Assembly: GCF_009389715.1 (NCBI RefSeq)
Contig: NC_052405.1
Span: 9,713,194 to 9,777,193, forward strand
Length of the DNA: 64,000 nt
Origin: Phoenix dactylifera
Lineage: Eukaryota > Streptophyta > Magnoliopsida > Arecales > Arecaceae
Direction: 5' to 3'
This document shows positions 1 to 10,887 of this stretch, one piece after another (positions within the stretch are counted from its first letter, which is position 1; each line of letters opens with the position of its first letter). The notes below the pieces were generated by a model. That model saw nothing but the letters and a program-made list of their open reading frames with translations, made no database searches and had not been told where the DNA came from. The position numbers and the translations under genes are program-made.

Positions 1-2988
1 TGATACAGTCCTTATTGTCTTGTTTACATCATTTAAATATATGCATCAATTGCTGCACTCTATTGGGTGATTGATGCAGTTTTGTATGTGGGAGGATGTG
101 GTGTTGGACCTAGTGCCGGTAGTGCCATTTGTATGATTGTTATGGCGTTTCTCAAAAAGAGAAGGTGATATTTGTTCCCTCCCTTTGCCAAATATCCATA
201 CTCTAGTACATGATTTTATTGTGATTGATTCAAGAGTATTTGATGAATGATTATAATTCGCTTAGTTGATGAATTGCTGTTATACACTTGTATAAATTAT
301 TGTGGTTTTTGGACAACTTACTTTGCAAGGGAACTGGGTTTTGTCTAAGGCAGAGTTATGACAATTCATAAAGAACATAGGGGTGATGATCTGAGTATGT
401 GGTGCATATGGCTCAATAAGTGATAGTAAAATGCCATTTCTATGGCCTAATACTTTTGCATCTGTCTTTTTGTCGTGGTTCTTTGTTTTTAAGGTTTTCA
501 ACCTCGTGGGCTATAGAAAGCAGTAAACTCTATTTACTGTCGGGTATTGATGGAGGTACCATGGAGGTGCTAGTTAAGCAGAGCAGTAGCTGCCCTGTGA
601 ACTGGCTCTCTGCAGGTGCTGTGTTCTCCTTTTTCATCAAATATTTTGATTAGGAAGCTCAAACCAGCATTCAGCCACTTTGATGCTGCCTTGGAAGATG
701 GAATAACCTTAGTTTAGATCACATTGTGAGGCCTTCTGTTTTGGCTCATGATGATCTCTGTTGTGCTTCTATAGCATTCAATAATTGCAATCAGTTCTAA
801 AGGAATTTCTGGTCATTGAGGGAAAAAAAATACTGGCATACTGATGATTGTCAAAGATGTCGTCATTTACAGTGTTTTCAAAGATAAAAACTGGTCTGAT
901 TAGTGATGAACAGAGGTAAAGGACTAGCATGTTGTTCAAAATGTTTTATATGGTTTGAGTAGGTATATTTCAGACACAGAATCTTGGTTGTTTTAGTTCA
1001 CCATTGGGGGTTTTTTATTGGAATATTTATACATTTTGTTCAATGTTTTAATTGCATAAATATTCTATGTTTTTTTTAGTATTGCTTTATGCAATACAAC
1101 TTTTCTCAAGTTTGTTGCTCGGTTCTAGCATAGTATAAGAGCAGCTTCACTATCTGCAATTTGATGAACCTAATACCCTTGTTGGTTGGTTTAATTTCTG
1201 CTTCCACATTATTTCTGTTATTTTCTATACTTTTGTCTCATATCAGCTCCTTTAAATTTTAGTCTATTTGGAACCACAATTAGATATTTTCTTGTTGGTC
1301 GTTGCAGCAGCTCACTCATTACCATGTTTGATATGGATTACACTAGCCTTCAGTCCTTAAAACCACAGTGGGTAACATTCTTCGTGACTAGGATTCTTGC
1401 ATTTTTTCCTGTACAAACCTGGTTTGACAAAGGTTTTGCTTTCCTTACAAACTGCAGTCACTTAAGGTTTTGCTTTCCTAAAGAGAGATGTTTTACCTTT
1501 TAGCATAGTGGAACTGCCTTCAGAAGGGAGAAGATATGGATCCCAAGCATTGTTTATTTTGTCATACAAAATTATTTAGGCCTTTGGCCTTTGATGGATG
1601 CTCTATGAAGATGCTGCAACCATGTCAAGTGCGCAGGCCTCTATTTTGAATGATTTTGGATCTTGTTTTCCTAATTTTTAATTATTTTAGGTTTTAGGGA
1701 CTGCTAGTGAACCTAGGGTAGTGTTTGGTTGCGGGATATCCTGGGGTTAGAAGTGGATTATCCTGATAACCCCCAAAAAAATCTTTTTGGATAGAATAAA
1801 ATTGCCAAGTCAATGGTCAAAAGCGAGTTAACTGGGTTCATATTATTTCACCCTGGTGGGGTGAAATCTCACTTGTCCTCTACTCCCATGAGGCCATGCC
1901 CCTTCATTTCTCCCTTATTTTTTCACATTTTTTCCCAACTTATACCACTAAATCCCCGAACTTCAACCAAGGGTTTTTATGACTCCAAGATAAGAAAATA
2001 TTGAAAGGTTCCTCTCAAAAAAAAAGAGAAAAAAACTATGGGAGTGTTAGCCAGGAGTTCGCATTGGTTAACCTGGGATTTCCTATCCTGCAACCTAGCA
2101 TGGCCTAGAACTGTTATTCTATAAGTCATTATGCTTCAATTTAATGGATTTTTCGACCAAGGAAGGTGTCAGAGACACCATTAATTTATGTCCGCTCACC
2201 TTTATGCCTTTCCACAGTGCTCTCTTTGTTGTCATACATGATGAAATTCTGCTCCCTTACATTCTATCCACCAGTGGTTGCATTGCTGACACAGATTGCA
2301 GTTCTTTGCAAATAACCACCTCGTTGATGTACGATGTGACATTGTGATGGATCCCATAGTGGATTTCTGCAATTCCATGCTGATTTTGTTCCAAAAAATG
2401 TCTGCCCCCAAAGCCATATGCCTAGAATAAATTCTGTTTGGATATATCAATGCCTCCTTTGAATTCTAGCTATCTGAATAACTTTCTTATGCCAGCTGAG
2501 GGCTAGTGCCAGCATTCAGCATATGCCCAACCAATGGACCTCCTGAATCAAGCTTGGTAGAAAAGATCTGCATTGATCAGCTGTTGTTGGTCATCTTATG
2601 TACAAGTGATGTGAAATGTTGGCTGCTATTCTGGTCCTACTGCCTCTGTTGTGTAGTCTTGTGGTCTTTGCAACTTTAGGCTTCAGTAGGAATTATTTTA
2701 TCGATATCGGGAATTTATGCTGTGGATAGTTTTGGAATTGTAGAGTCCTATAGACCATGCCTCAATTGTCAATAGAGAAGACTGCAAAGTGGCCTCCTTT
2801 GAAATCCATCCTTTCCAAGAATCTGTAAATTATAAGGCCACAGTTGCTCTGAATTGTTATGGATGGACTTCAGGAATATTACATATAAATATCTCATATT
2901 CAAATTGTTTTTGATTTATCGCGTATGTTCTTATTCTGTTAGTTATAACACTGAAAAATGAAGATTAACTGAATTGGAATAAAAACAG
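1..2988. other. Non-coding stretch, possibly introns of an unidentified plus-strand gene
   Basis: No protein family is recognisable here. Short open segments flanked by plausible splice sites occur, for example about 1309-1369 (after a TTGCAG acceptor, ending before a GTAACA donor) and about 540-616. They are too short and unfamiliar to call as exons. If the candidate last exon at 2989-3091 is real, this stretch would be the 3' introns of the same gene, whose start lies left of the window. A MITE-like element occupies about 1721-2100. Confidence 0.3.
1721..2100. mobile_element. MITE-like element with imperfect terminal inverted repeats
   Basis: The left end reads GTGTTTGGTTGCGGGATATC. The right end, read on the other strand, gives TGCTAGGTTGCAGGATAGGA, so the core GGTTGC-R-GGATA is inverted at the two ends about 380 bp apart. 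There is no coding capacity inside. A GTGTTTGGTTGC-like terminus is common among small non-autonomous DNA transposons of plants. An internal hairpin (TTTCACCC...GGGTGAAA, about 1847-1867) is also visible. I could not settle the target site duplication, so the superfamily is undetermined. Confidence 0.5.
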
Positions 2989-3091
2989 GAGAGAAGTGGT
3001 GAAGCTACATTATGTAATAGTTGCCAGAGTATATCGGAGGCGTGATAAAGAAGAGGAACTTTCATCTGCAGTGAAAAGAATTGCATCCTAA
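2989..3091 (+). CDS. Candidate last exon of an unidentified gene (partial)
   Basis: After an AAAACAG acceptor ending at 2988 there is an open frame of 33 codons (frame from 2990), closed by TAA at 3089-3091. The peptide is charged, with a hydrophobic YVIVARVY segment followed by RRRDKEEE and ending in RIAS. Its compositional bias and the acceptor suggest a true terminal exon continuing a gene from the left. I do not recognise the family and could not link it to upstream exons with certainty. A chance open frame is the main alternative. Confidence 0.3.
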
Positions 3092-6000
3092 AAGGATGTT
3101 AAAGGTAAATGGATGGGAAATGTTATGAAGGTTTTAGATGCTGTCAACCTACTTTCCTGTGATTATTGCATTCAAATAGCATGACATGCCAAAGGTTTCG
3201 AAATCGAAGTCTGCTTGGTTAAGTTGGCATTTTGGGGGAACTCAAACATCAGACAAGTTGTTTACTTTGTGGAGTAAACAGTAAATTAATTCAGTTTTAT
3301 GTGAAGCACAAAAAATGATAAATGTTTTACTAAGCGAACTCCTGTATTGACTTAGTTTCTGTTTGCCTGTAACATGTAAATCGAACTTTTATTTCTCAGC
3401 TGAAGTTACCAAATGGGAAAAATGTAAGCTACAGCATCAGCAGCAGATGCATCCATTCAAATAGAACAAATCCAGCCAGTTTAAAACAGTATCACATTTA
3501 GCCCTCTGCAACTCAAGCTGCAATGCACTCTTGGCCGGTCTCGATGAACCTCTAGTGCAGAAGAAAGTGTCATCCATGGCTTGACTGGGATAGATCCAAG
3601 GAATAAGCAGATACCGATGGATTTCGAACATTCATGTTGATCTATATGTGGATTCCTCAGATAGTTTATTTCATACATCGAGTGATCTTGGTGATGTTTG
3701 CTCTCTAGAAGTATGCTAGATTTTCTCAAACCAGATGATCATAAAACCTGATTCTTTCTAAAACAAATCTTATGAAAAAATAGGAGTTAGAATTGTCTTT
3801 TGTCCATCTCTTACGATTTATCAGTAGTTGACAAAACTACCGATAAAGCCGGAGGATCAAATCTTGTATCTGCCAAAAAGCTTTTGAAGGGAGAAAGGAA
3901 TAAGAAAAAAAAGTGGTTATTTTGGTCAATCTTCCCTGTGTGAGCTTAGCAAGTTCAAGAAAAAAATGCTGCAATAAGCTATTTTTTAGCATAAAACCTT
4001 GTTCATGATTACCTACCATTCTTTTTCTTTTCTTTTTCTTTTTTTTCCTTTTTTTTTTTTGCTTGCTTGCTAAGAGAAAGGAAAGAGGGGCAAGAGGAAG
4101 ACCTCACCCGCATAGCAATCCCCACTAGGCCTCCTTCTCGCTGGAGAATGTTCGATGTGAGTAGAGAAGTTGTACTCATACCCTTCTCATCCGTGGGTTG
4201 CTTTACGTGTGAATACGTCACACCAGCACCACCTAAGTACCGATGGACCAGATGGCGACTCCACGAAGCAAACCACAAATTAATTATAATTTTTGTAATT
4301 AAATTCAATTAGATTTATGATTGGATTTGGATCCTTAATCATCCGGCGAGGCTACCAAAACTTAAATTAGAGAAATATATGCATGTAAGAATCCATGTGA
4401 GTATATATCTAATTTCATATCAATTATGTACTAGAAAAATTTTGAATATTTATGCAGGAATAAAAAATTTAAATAATCCATTTTGTCTAATTTTTTTAGA
4501 TGAGATGATGGATTGTTGTAGGGTGCTTCACTTGTGTACAATTTTGCAACCCCCTTTTCAATTTTTAATTATTTAATCACGGAAAGAGATCTTCAGTAGA
4601 GTTTTGATGCCAAATGAAATTATAAAAAATAAAAAATAAATAAAGAGATAATGCCAGAAGCCTGTTCCCTACTATATATTTATTTTTATTTCACCATCAA
4701 ATGGTGGACCTGGTCAAACCATAAACCAGCATGCACAAACATACCTATCCCTTTTTCCTCGTATTTCTTCTTTATTCATATTTGTGCGTGTTGGTTTATG
4801 GTTGGACCGGTCCACCACTGAGTTGGTGGGCCTGATCCAACCAATAATGTCCACGTGGAGGCCCCCCATGAAACTAGTGTAATGGACACCACATATGGAG
4901 CTTTTTATGTGGAGGGTGCCTTATCATTGTATAGAACCATACAAACAGTTCTAAATGTATCGCACCATAAAGTTGCTTGGATGATCACCACAAAGAGAAG
5001 GTAGAACATAAAAAGAGGCCAAGATTAAGTCATGCCGCTTTCTCAACTTCACCTTGTTCTTTGTGTTCCTCGTTCCGTCTATCGTGCATGGATGGTGAGG
5101 AATTGATAGCGTCATGCATGTCTCCTAACATATCGGGAGATGACCCCATTGCTCTAGCCTTTACTCATCTCCACATGGTCATGGCAACCCATGCCATAAC
5201 CAATGGCCTCATGCATGAACCCTATTCCAAGGTTAGGGATCCATCGCTTTCTCTTCCAGTATTTATATTATATTATATATATATATATAAGAAAATCCAT
5301 CGCTTTCTCTTCCACAGCAACCCTCGTTGCGATCTCTCATGTTCCTCTAGATAAAATTTTCTTATCTAAAAAAAAAAGCTTTATTTTGCACCAATGGTTG
5401 CATAGTTATATTTATGCAGCTTATTTGTTCTAAAGGACACCATAAAAATGTTAGGCAACAAAAGAGGCAGTCCAATCAGCAGCTCTATTCGTTTCACAGT
5501 ATGCATGCGTGGCCCGAATGGCACCACATCAACTTGCGGATGTCCTACAGTAAGAATTAAATGCTCTTAGGATAATGCAGAAGGAAATCATCTTCTGGTG
5601 TCCCAGATTAGGAATAAGACTTTATGTCTGAATAGAGCCTCACCGACTCTAATTTGGGATTCAATTCTACATTTGGATTATTTATTTCCAAGAGAGAGAT
5701 TCTCGCCGTCCTATAGCATAGTTTTTAACTCAGGGGCCTGATAGAGTAGTTGAAAGAGAAGACCTGCTCACCTCCAAGAAAGCAGTGGTCCTTACTCCTA
5801 ACTTTGACAAGGATGGAGCAACTATACTTTGAAATCTTAATTTGTTGAGCTGTTCCTCGCTATCACATTGTATGGCATCTCATGATGCCATCACTGGGAC
5901 ACAATCAAGAATGATTCATGTCGTAAGAGTCCGAACTTTAGCGCAATGCATGCAAAGATATGCGTGCCTTTGGAATGCCAACTTGTGAGCATAATGTAGA

Positions 6001-8265
6001 GAATGGGATCGATGACTGAAAAGCTTCACGAAATTATTTATCTTCAATACAAACCACATATGTGCATAAATTTACAGATCACAAGGAGGAGAAACAAAGA
6101 GTTCTTCTGTTTAATTTTATTCCTTTTATCTTACACACACACAACATCCCCACCCACCCATGCAAAGAAGATCGAAATGGGAGGAAGAAAGCAACATCCA
6201 ATACTTAGAAGGGTTTCTAAATGCACTTCCTCCCTCTTTATCCCACACCACAACTATTCAATGTTTACGCCTAAGTACATGCATATCTAAGATTTAAGCA
6301 GGCATGTATACCACATGTCATCATAGAGCACTTGTTTAGAGGTTCGGGTTGTATCTTTTGCATGAAAGAACGATTGATCTTCTTTCGCAATGCCAATCAT
6401 TGGATGGCACCCCACATAAATCTCAAAGCAATTTGAACTCTTTCATTTATGGCCCGTAAAGATCTCAAAGAGGCTACTGCACGATCCGATGGAGGATTCA
6501 TGCGAAGAAAGATGAATAATATTACCCTCGCCTCTTGGATAATGGAGCAGGGGTTCAATTCTAGTAGAAGCCAGCCTGCTGAGGGTGGGGACGGTATAGG
6601 ATAGAAATAGATGGGGATTAGCCCCTTTGGATCTCAGAAAATGTATAGGACATTTCTACCAAAAAAAAAAAAAAAAATCCAACTTCAACTATCATCAAAA
6701 TTGGGATCATCTCCCCTCCCTTTTGGTGTGGCAATGATTGCAGGTTTTTAATGGCAAGGCATGGATCCGTCTATGCGGGTGAGTGGGATAATTGTCTCAA
6801 GCCCGGTCAAAAGATTCTAAGACTATGAATTCAACAGGCTCTTTAGCCCCACGCATCAGATACTATTAGGCCAACTGAATTGTTCAGTGTTTTAGATATC
6901 AACAGTCAAACTAAACTCCTAATTGTGTATTCACATATGTGTGTTATTGTTTGCATGGGTACTTGTGGGGATAATCAATTACTACTTCACTTTGTATATA
7001 TCTACATTAGTGTATGGACAGTAGGTGTTCTTTCAAATTACTTTCATGAACAATGTCAATGTGTCATCAATGCATCATCATTGCATTATGGATATACGAA
7101 GGATATAAATCAATTCATATAATAACTGAACACCTCCAAGACATTCTAATATTTCCAAAACTTATATAATGCAATAATATTGATGTATGGTGAGAATTCC
7201 CAACATATTCTAAGATCTCATGAGACCTAATAGTTGAATAGGGAAAAGAGAAAACTGTAAAGCATCAAGATCTTCTCCAGTGATATTGGATGTCTTAGAT
7301 GTTCCCTAATTAAGTTGAGGATGGATAATAGGAGCATTGCTATGAAGAGTTACAAATCAGCTGCAAATGTCAATGATGGAAATCTTTGGTAGCAGAAAGA
7401 TCAAACAAAACCTCTAGGCCCTTTCTTGAACCATTTCTTTTTACTTTTCATCAAGAACTTTTGAATTCTGTAACTTTTGGATAAGATGTTGTTACGCTTG
7501 TTGTTTTCTGCAGTTGTATTGGTGTGGACATTTTTTGCATAGAATCCCTTTTATTAGAAAAGTTGAAAGTTTTTTGTTTTTAATGCAAATGGAACACTAC
7601 TAAGTTATTGATGGATAGTTCGCAAGTATATCAGAGGGAGACTTTGCTACTCAATTCTTGTTAGATTTTTGACAAACCTATCAAACTAATAGGATTAATA
7701 AGGGAGAAGAACAGGAATCAATTAGAAAAAACAAAAAACAAAAATAAGGCTAAAAGAAGATCGCTACCACAAGTATAACTAACAAATTTTGCTGGAATTA
7801 TTTGGTATTTGCTTTATTTCGTTTGCCAAACATTTTTTTTAAAGATTTTATGTCAAGCTTTTCCACATTTCTTGTTATTTCTACATCTATCAACAAATAT
7901 AAGAATGCTTTTTTTCAATTGATTCTCCTTTATTTTTTTACTTTGCAAGTCACACATATATAGACACGCGCACACACACGCACTCAAGTTTCATTGATGG
8001 CTACAATGTTTCTATCCATGCAGTATGTTTTTGACTTTCACATCAACATTATTTTTGGTCGTATCATCAAATTCTCCACGGATTAGAATTTATGGCTTCT
8101 CAAAATTTTAGTACTTGACTGTGTCCGAAATGTGAAGGATTTTGTTTCCAAAACTTGCTCAGACCTGCCTGGTATTGTAAACTAGATGATCCTCCTAGAT
8201 ACAAAGCATCTTTGGAAATTCTACGATCCTAATAAAGTGTCATTTTAAGATTCAAGCTAGATATA
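3092..8265. other. Intergenic region without a supportable gene
   Basis: The stretch is AT-rich with scattered short open frames, the longest at 4977-5354 (+, 125 codons), none showing a recognisable domain. A poly-A run at 6661-6677, preceded by sequence with no homology I recognise, may mark the 3' end of an old retroposon. A short (CA)n-type run lies near 7965-7983. Nothing else here can be supported. Confidence 0.5.
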
Positions 8266-8270
8266 TATTT

Positions 8271-8911
8271 TGAAAGATTTTACATCTGTTAGACTCGTTT
8301 TAGAGCCTAGACATATGAAACGGATGTCTCCAAATCCTGTAGACGCGTTTTGGGTGGAAAACAAAACGGAAGAGGGGTCGAAACAACGCGTGTGCAGGTT
8401 CCGGAACCGGACAATATCTGGCAGGGGAACCTCGTGTTCCTCCCTCTTGTGGCCCCACGTGGGCACTGAGTACTTCACGTGGCCCATGCAGGCGGAGACG
8501 TGATATTTGGTATCAAAGCCGACGACATCTCTAGTCCGATGGTGGGTGAATGAAAAATCCCACATCGGCTAGACTTGTTTCAAAGCCTGGGCATATGAGG
8601 CGTGTAACAACCCAGGACCTCACCCAAAATGGCTAGCCGGAAGTTATTATTTGGGTTTCTTGATTCTGTATAAGTATCCAAGATCTACTCAGCAAATAAC
8701 CGATGTGGGACTAAACACACGCCCGCACGGGTCCTCACAAGGCGGGTGCTTCCAAATCATGTAGACGTATTTTGGATGGAAAACAAAACCAAGGAGAGGT
8801 CTGAGCGGCGCGTGTTCGTGCGTGCGGGCCTCAGAATCGGACAGTATCTAGCAGGAGAGCATCGTGTTCCCTCTCATGTAGCTTCTATATGGGCAGTGGG
8901 TGCGCGTGACA
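8271..8911 (+). mobile_element. TRIM-type miniature LTR retrotransposon (LTR-PBS-LTR)
   Basis: Two direct repeats are present: 8271-8505 (begins TGAAAGA, ends TGATA) and 8551-8911 (begins TGAAAAA, ends TGACA). They are separated by only 45 bp. The spacer contains TGGTATCAAAGCC at 8508-8520, one mismatch from the primer-binding site matching plant initiator tRNA-Met. The element is flanked by a perfect 5-bp target duplication TATTT (8266-8270 and 8912-8916). It has no coding capacity, as expected for a terminal-repeat retrotransposon in miniature. The LTRs are visibly diverged, so the insertion is old. The right LTR is interrupted by the solo LTR at 8603-8739. A second copy lies at 36381-36892. 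Confidence 0.82.
8603..8739. mobile_element. Nested solo LTR of a second small LTR element
   Basis: This 137-bp insert begins TGTAACAACCC and ends CCTCACA, giving the TG...CA ends of an LTR. It is bounded by a perfect 5-bp direct repeat AGGCG (8598-8602 and 8740-8744). Removing the insert plus one AGGCG restores the right LTR of the host TRIM to about 219 bp, close to the 235-bp left LTR. No internal domain or second LTR is present, so this is a solo LTR left by LTR-LTR recombination, or a very short element of other type. It contains CCGATGTGGGAC, the complement of the CCCACATCGG motif also present in the host LTR. Confidence 0.8.
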
Positions 8912-8916
8912 TATTT

Positions 8917-9480
8917 AGTAACTAATTGAACTAATCCATAAATCAATTAAGAACTCGTGGCGCAGGTATGAGAACATTGATGCAACCCCCCGCTCCCACC
9001 CACTTCCAGCTACTCATTCAACGGAAAGCCAGCACGAGTACCGGGGCGCGTGTGATCTCGGACGTGACACGTACGAGCCAATCCAGACCGTCAGTTGTAC
9101 GGCGCTGATGCACGCCAAACGGCCGTCAAACTTTGATCAGCTTCGGTCAATCCTAATATGCTCCTGAGGAACACCAGAGCACGATACGGCACGTGCGAAG
9201 CGCGCGAAGGGGGTGGGTCTCCGCGGTCGTTTTCCACCTCCGCGCTTCCGGATTCCGTGTTCCGTAGGAACTATTTAATTTAACATGTTAGTCGAAAAAA
9301 GACAAAATATGACACGATGGAACTTTTTGTTATTTTCCGTAATTGGGGGCCACGGGTTAAGTAAAAGGGTGATGGAAGGGATAGGAGAACTGTGGGGGCT
9401 CATTGAAAAGAGGAGACCGGCCCATCTGGTCTGATAGCAGCAGCCATGCAGTGGCTTTTTTCCTCCATCACTTCCTCCCC
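8917..9480 (+). promoter_or_regulatory. Putative promoter region of the MADS-box gene
   Basis: This is a GC-richer island (about 8950-9260) in an AT-rich neighbourhood. It contains a CACGTG G-box near 9190 and an ACGTGACACGT-type stretch near 9062-9072. An AT-rich CTATTTAATTTAAC segment lies near 9270. The position directly upstream of the presumed 5' leader of the MADS-box gene suggests promoter function. The transcription start is not determined from sequence, and this is inference. Confidence 0.35.
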
Positions 9481-10887
9481 TCGGAATTCAAGGAAATGGA
9501 GTTCCTCTGAAAGTTAGAGGGAAACCAGAAGAAAAAAAGGGTGAGAAACTCGATTTGGAAGTGGATTTCCGGGGAACTGGAGGTCATTCCTCCCCTTCCT
9601 TTCTTCCTACATCTTTCTCTTTTGGTCTAGAGAAGTCTCAGTTTCTCAAGCATGATAACATTTTAGATGTAATTTTCAGTTACATCAGCTATTTTTCCAA
9701 CAAAAATCTTTGTCTGATCTTCTTGGTTTTCTTGAATGGCTTTTTTTTTAAAATTCATAAATCATGCAGATTTTGTTTCTTGGTTCTTTTTTCTTTTTTT
9801 TTCAGTTTTGGCATCAGTTTTCTTGAAAAGATTCGACTTGGTAGTTTGGATTTCTTTCTGAGAGAAGGTTAGCAGATTTCAAGAAGTCGATTTCGTTTTC
9901 TTGAATCGGTTTTTTGAACAGATCCAAATGGTTCTTGGGCATTTTCCTTCACTATGATCTTTATTCCATCTTCATTATTTTCTCAATCTTCAGTAGGTTT
10001 TTTTGCTTCTCCTTGCTGTTTTCATTTGATCTCACTCAGTGTATTTGGAAAGGAAAAGTGTAGGAAATAATTTTTTTTTACCTAATTTAAATCCATTTAT
10101 TTATTTTTATTGGTTTATGGAAGTTCCTGGATGTAGAATGTTTTATAGGAGACCAGATGATCACAATTATCGTCATCATATTTACCATCAAACTTATAAA
10201 AGTAGGATTTTTTTTTTGAGCAAGATCATAAGTAGGAATTCTACAAAGCGGTTTTACAAGATAAACTCTTACCATTTCCCATTTCTTGCATAATGTTAAA
10301 CGTATTTTTTTCCCATCTATTTAAAAAATGCAATTACTGCAGTTATTTTTGTAACAAATCTTGTACCATAAGCATATCAAAAGGAAACAATTCAGTAATT
10401 TTGTAAATAATTCAACAGAATCGCTGCTTTATCCTTACTTGAAAAGAAAAAAATCAGTCAGTTAATTAATCTTTTCATGCGCACTGTATTCTGTATTACA
10501 GATTATCTCCTATATTTTTTGAGAGAAAATCCAATCAATTAATTAATTTCGACAGATGATCCCCTCCATTTGATTATCAATATGGTATTGTAATCTAGTA
10601 CGGGTTCAGACGTTGGTTTTCTCTTCTTGTTTTCTTATCTGAATTTTTTTCTTCTTTTTTTTCTTCATGTTTTCTGTCATGGGATTTAGATAAAAATGGC
10701 TGGGTAAAGATCCATACATACTAACATTAGGTTCTGGATGAGTTATAAGGGAGTTCAGATTACTTGTATTTTCTTGTTTTCGCTTGAGTTTTGAAGTGGT
10801 TATCTAGATGTGAGAAATCTTATTTCTTCATAAACCTAATTTCTTCATCTTCTTCTCATCCTAAACACAGTAAAGAGTAAGGAGATC
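9481..10887 (+). other. Probable 5' leader with a leader intron of the MADS-box gene
   Basis: The MADS-box ATG at 10888 is preceded by a pyrimidine-rich tract and CTAAACACAG, a good acceptor ending at about 10870. This leaves a short TAAAGAGTAAGGAGATC leader before the start codon. A matching donor AAAGG-GTGAGA lies at about 9541, and a second candidate AAG-GTTAGC near 9867. AGAMOUS-clade genes commonly carry an intron in the 5' leader. Open frames inside (for example 9555-9872 and 10039-10293) show no domains and are regarded as chance. Confidence 0.45.

Noticed and set aside
4977-5354. 125-codon plus-strand open frame
   Set aside because: No domain, no splice or promoter context. It ends in translated TA repeats, with no feature beyond length.
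8257-8565. Open frames within the TRIM copies (also 36383-36963)
   Set aside because: They recur only because the LTRs recur. TRIM elements do not encode proteins, and frames differ between copies.
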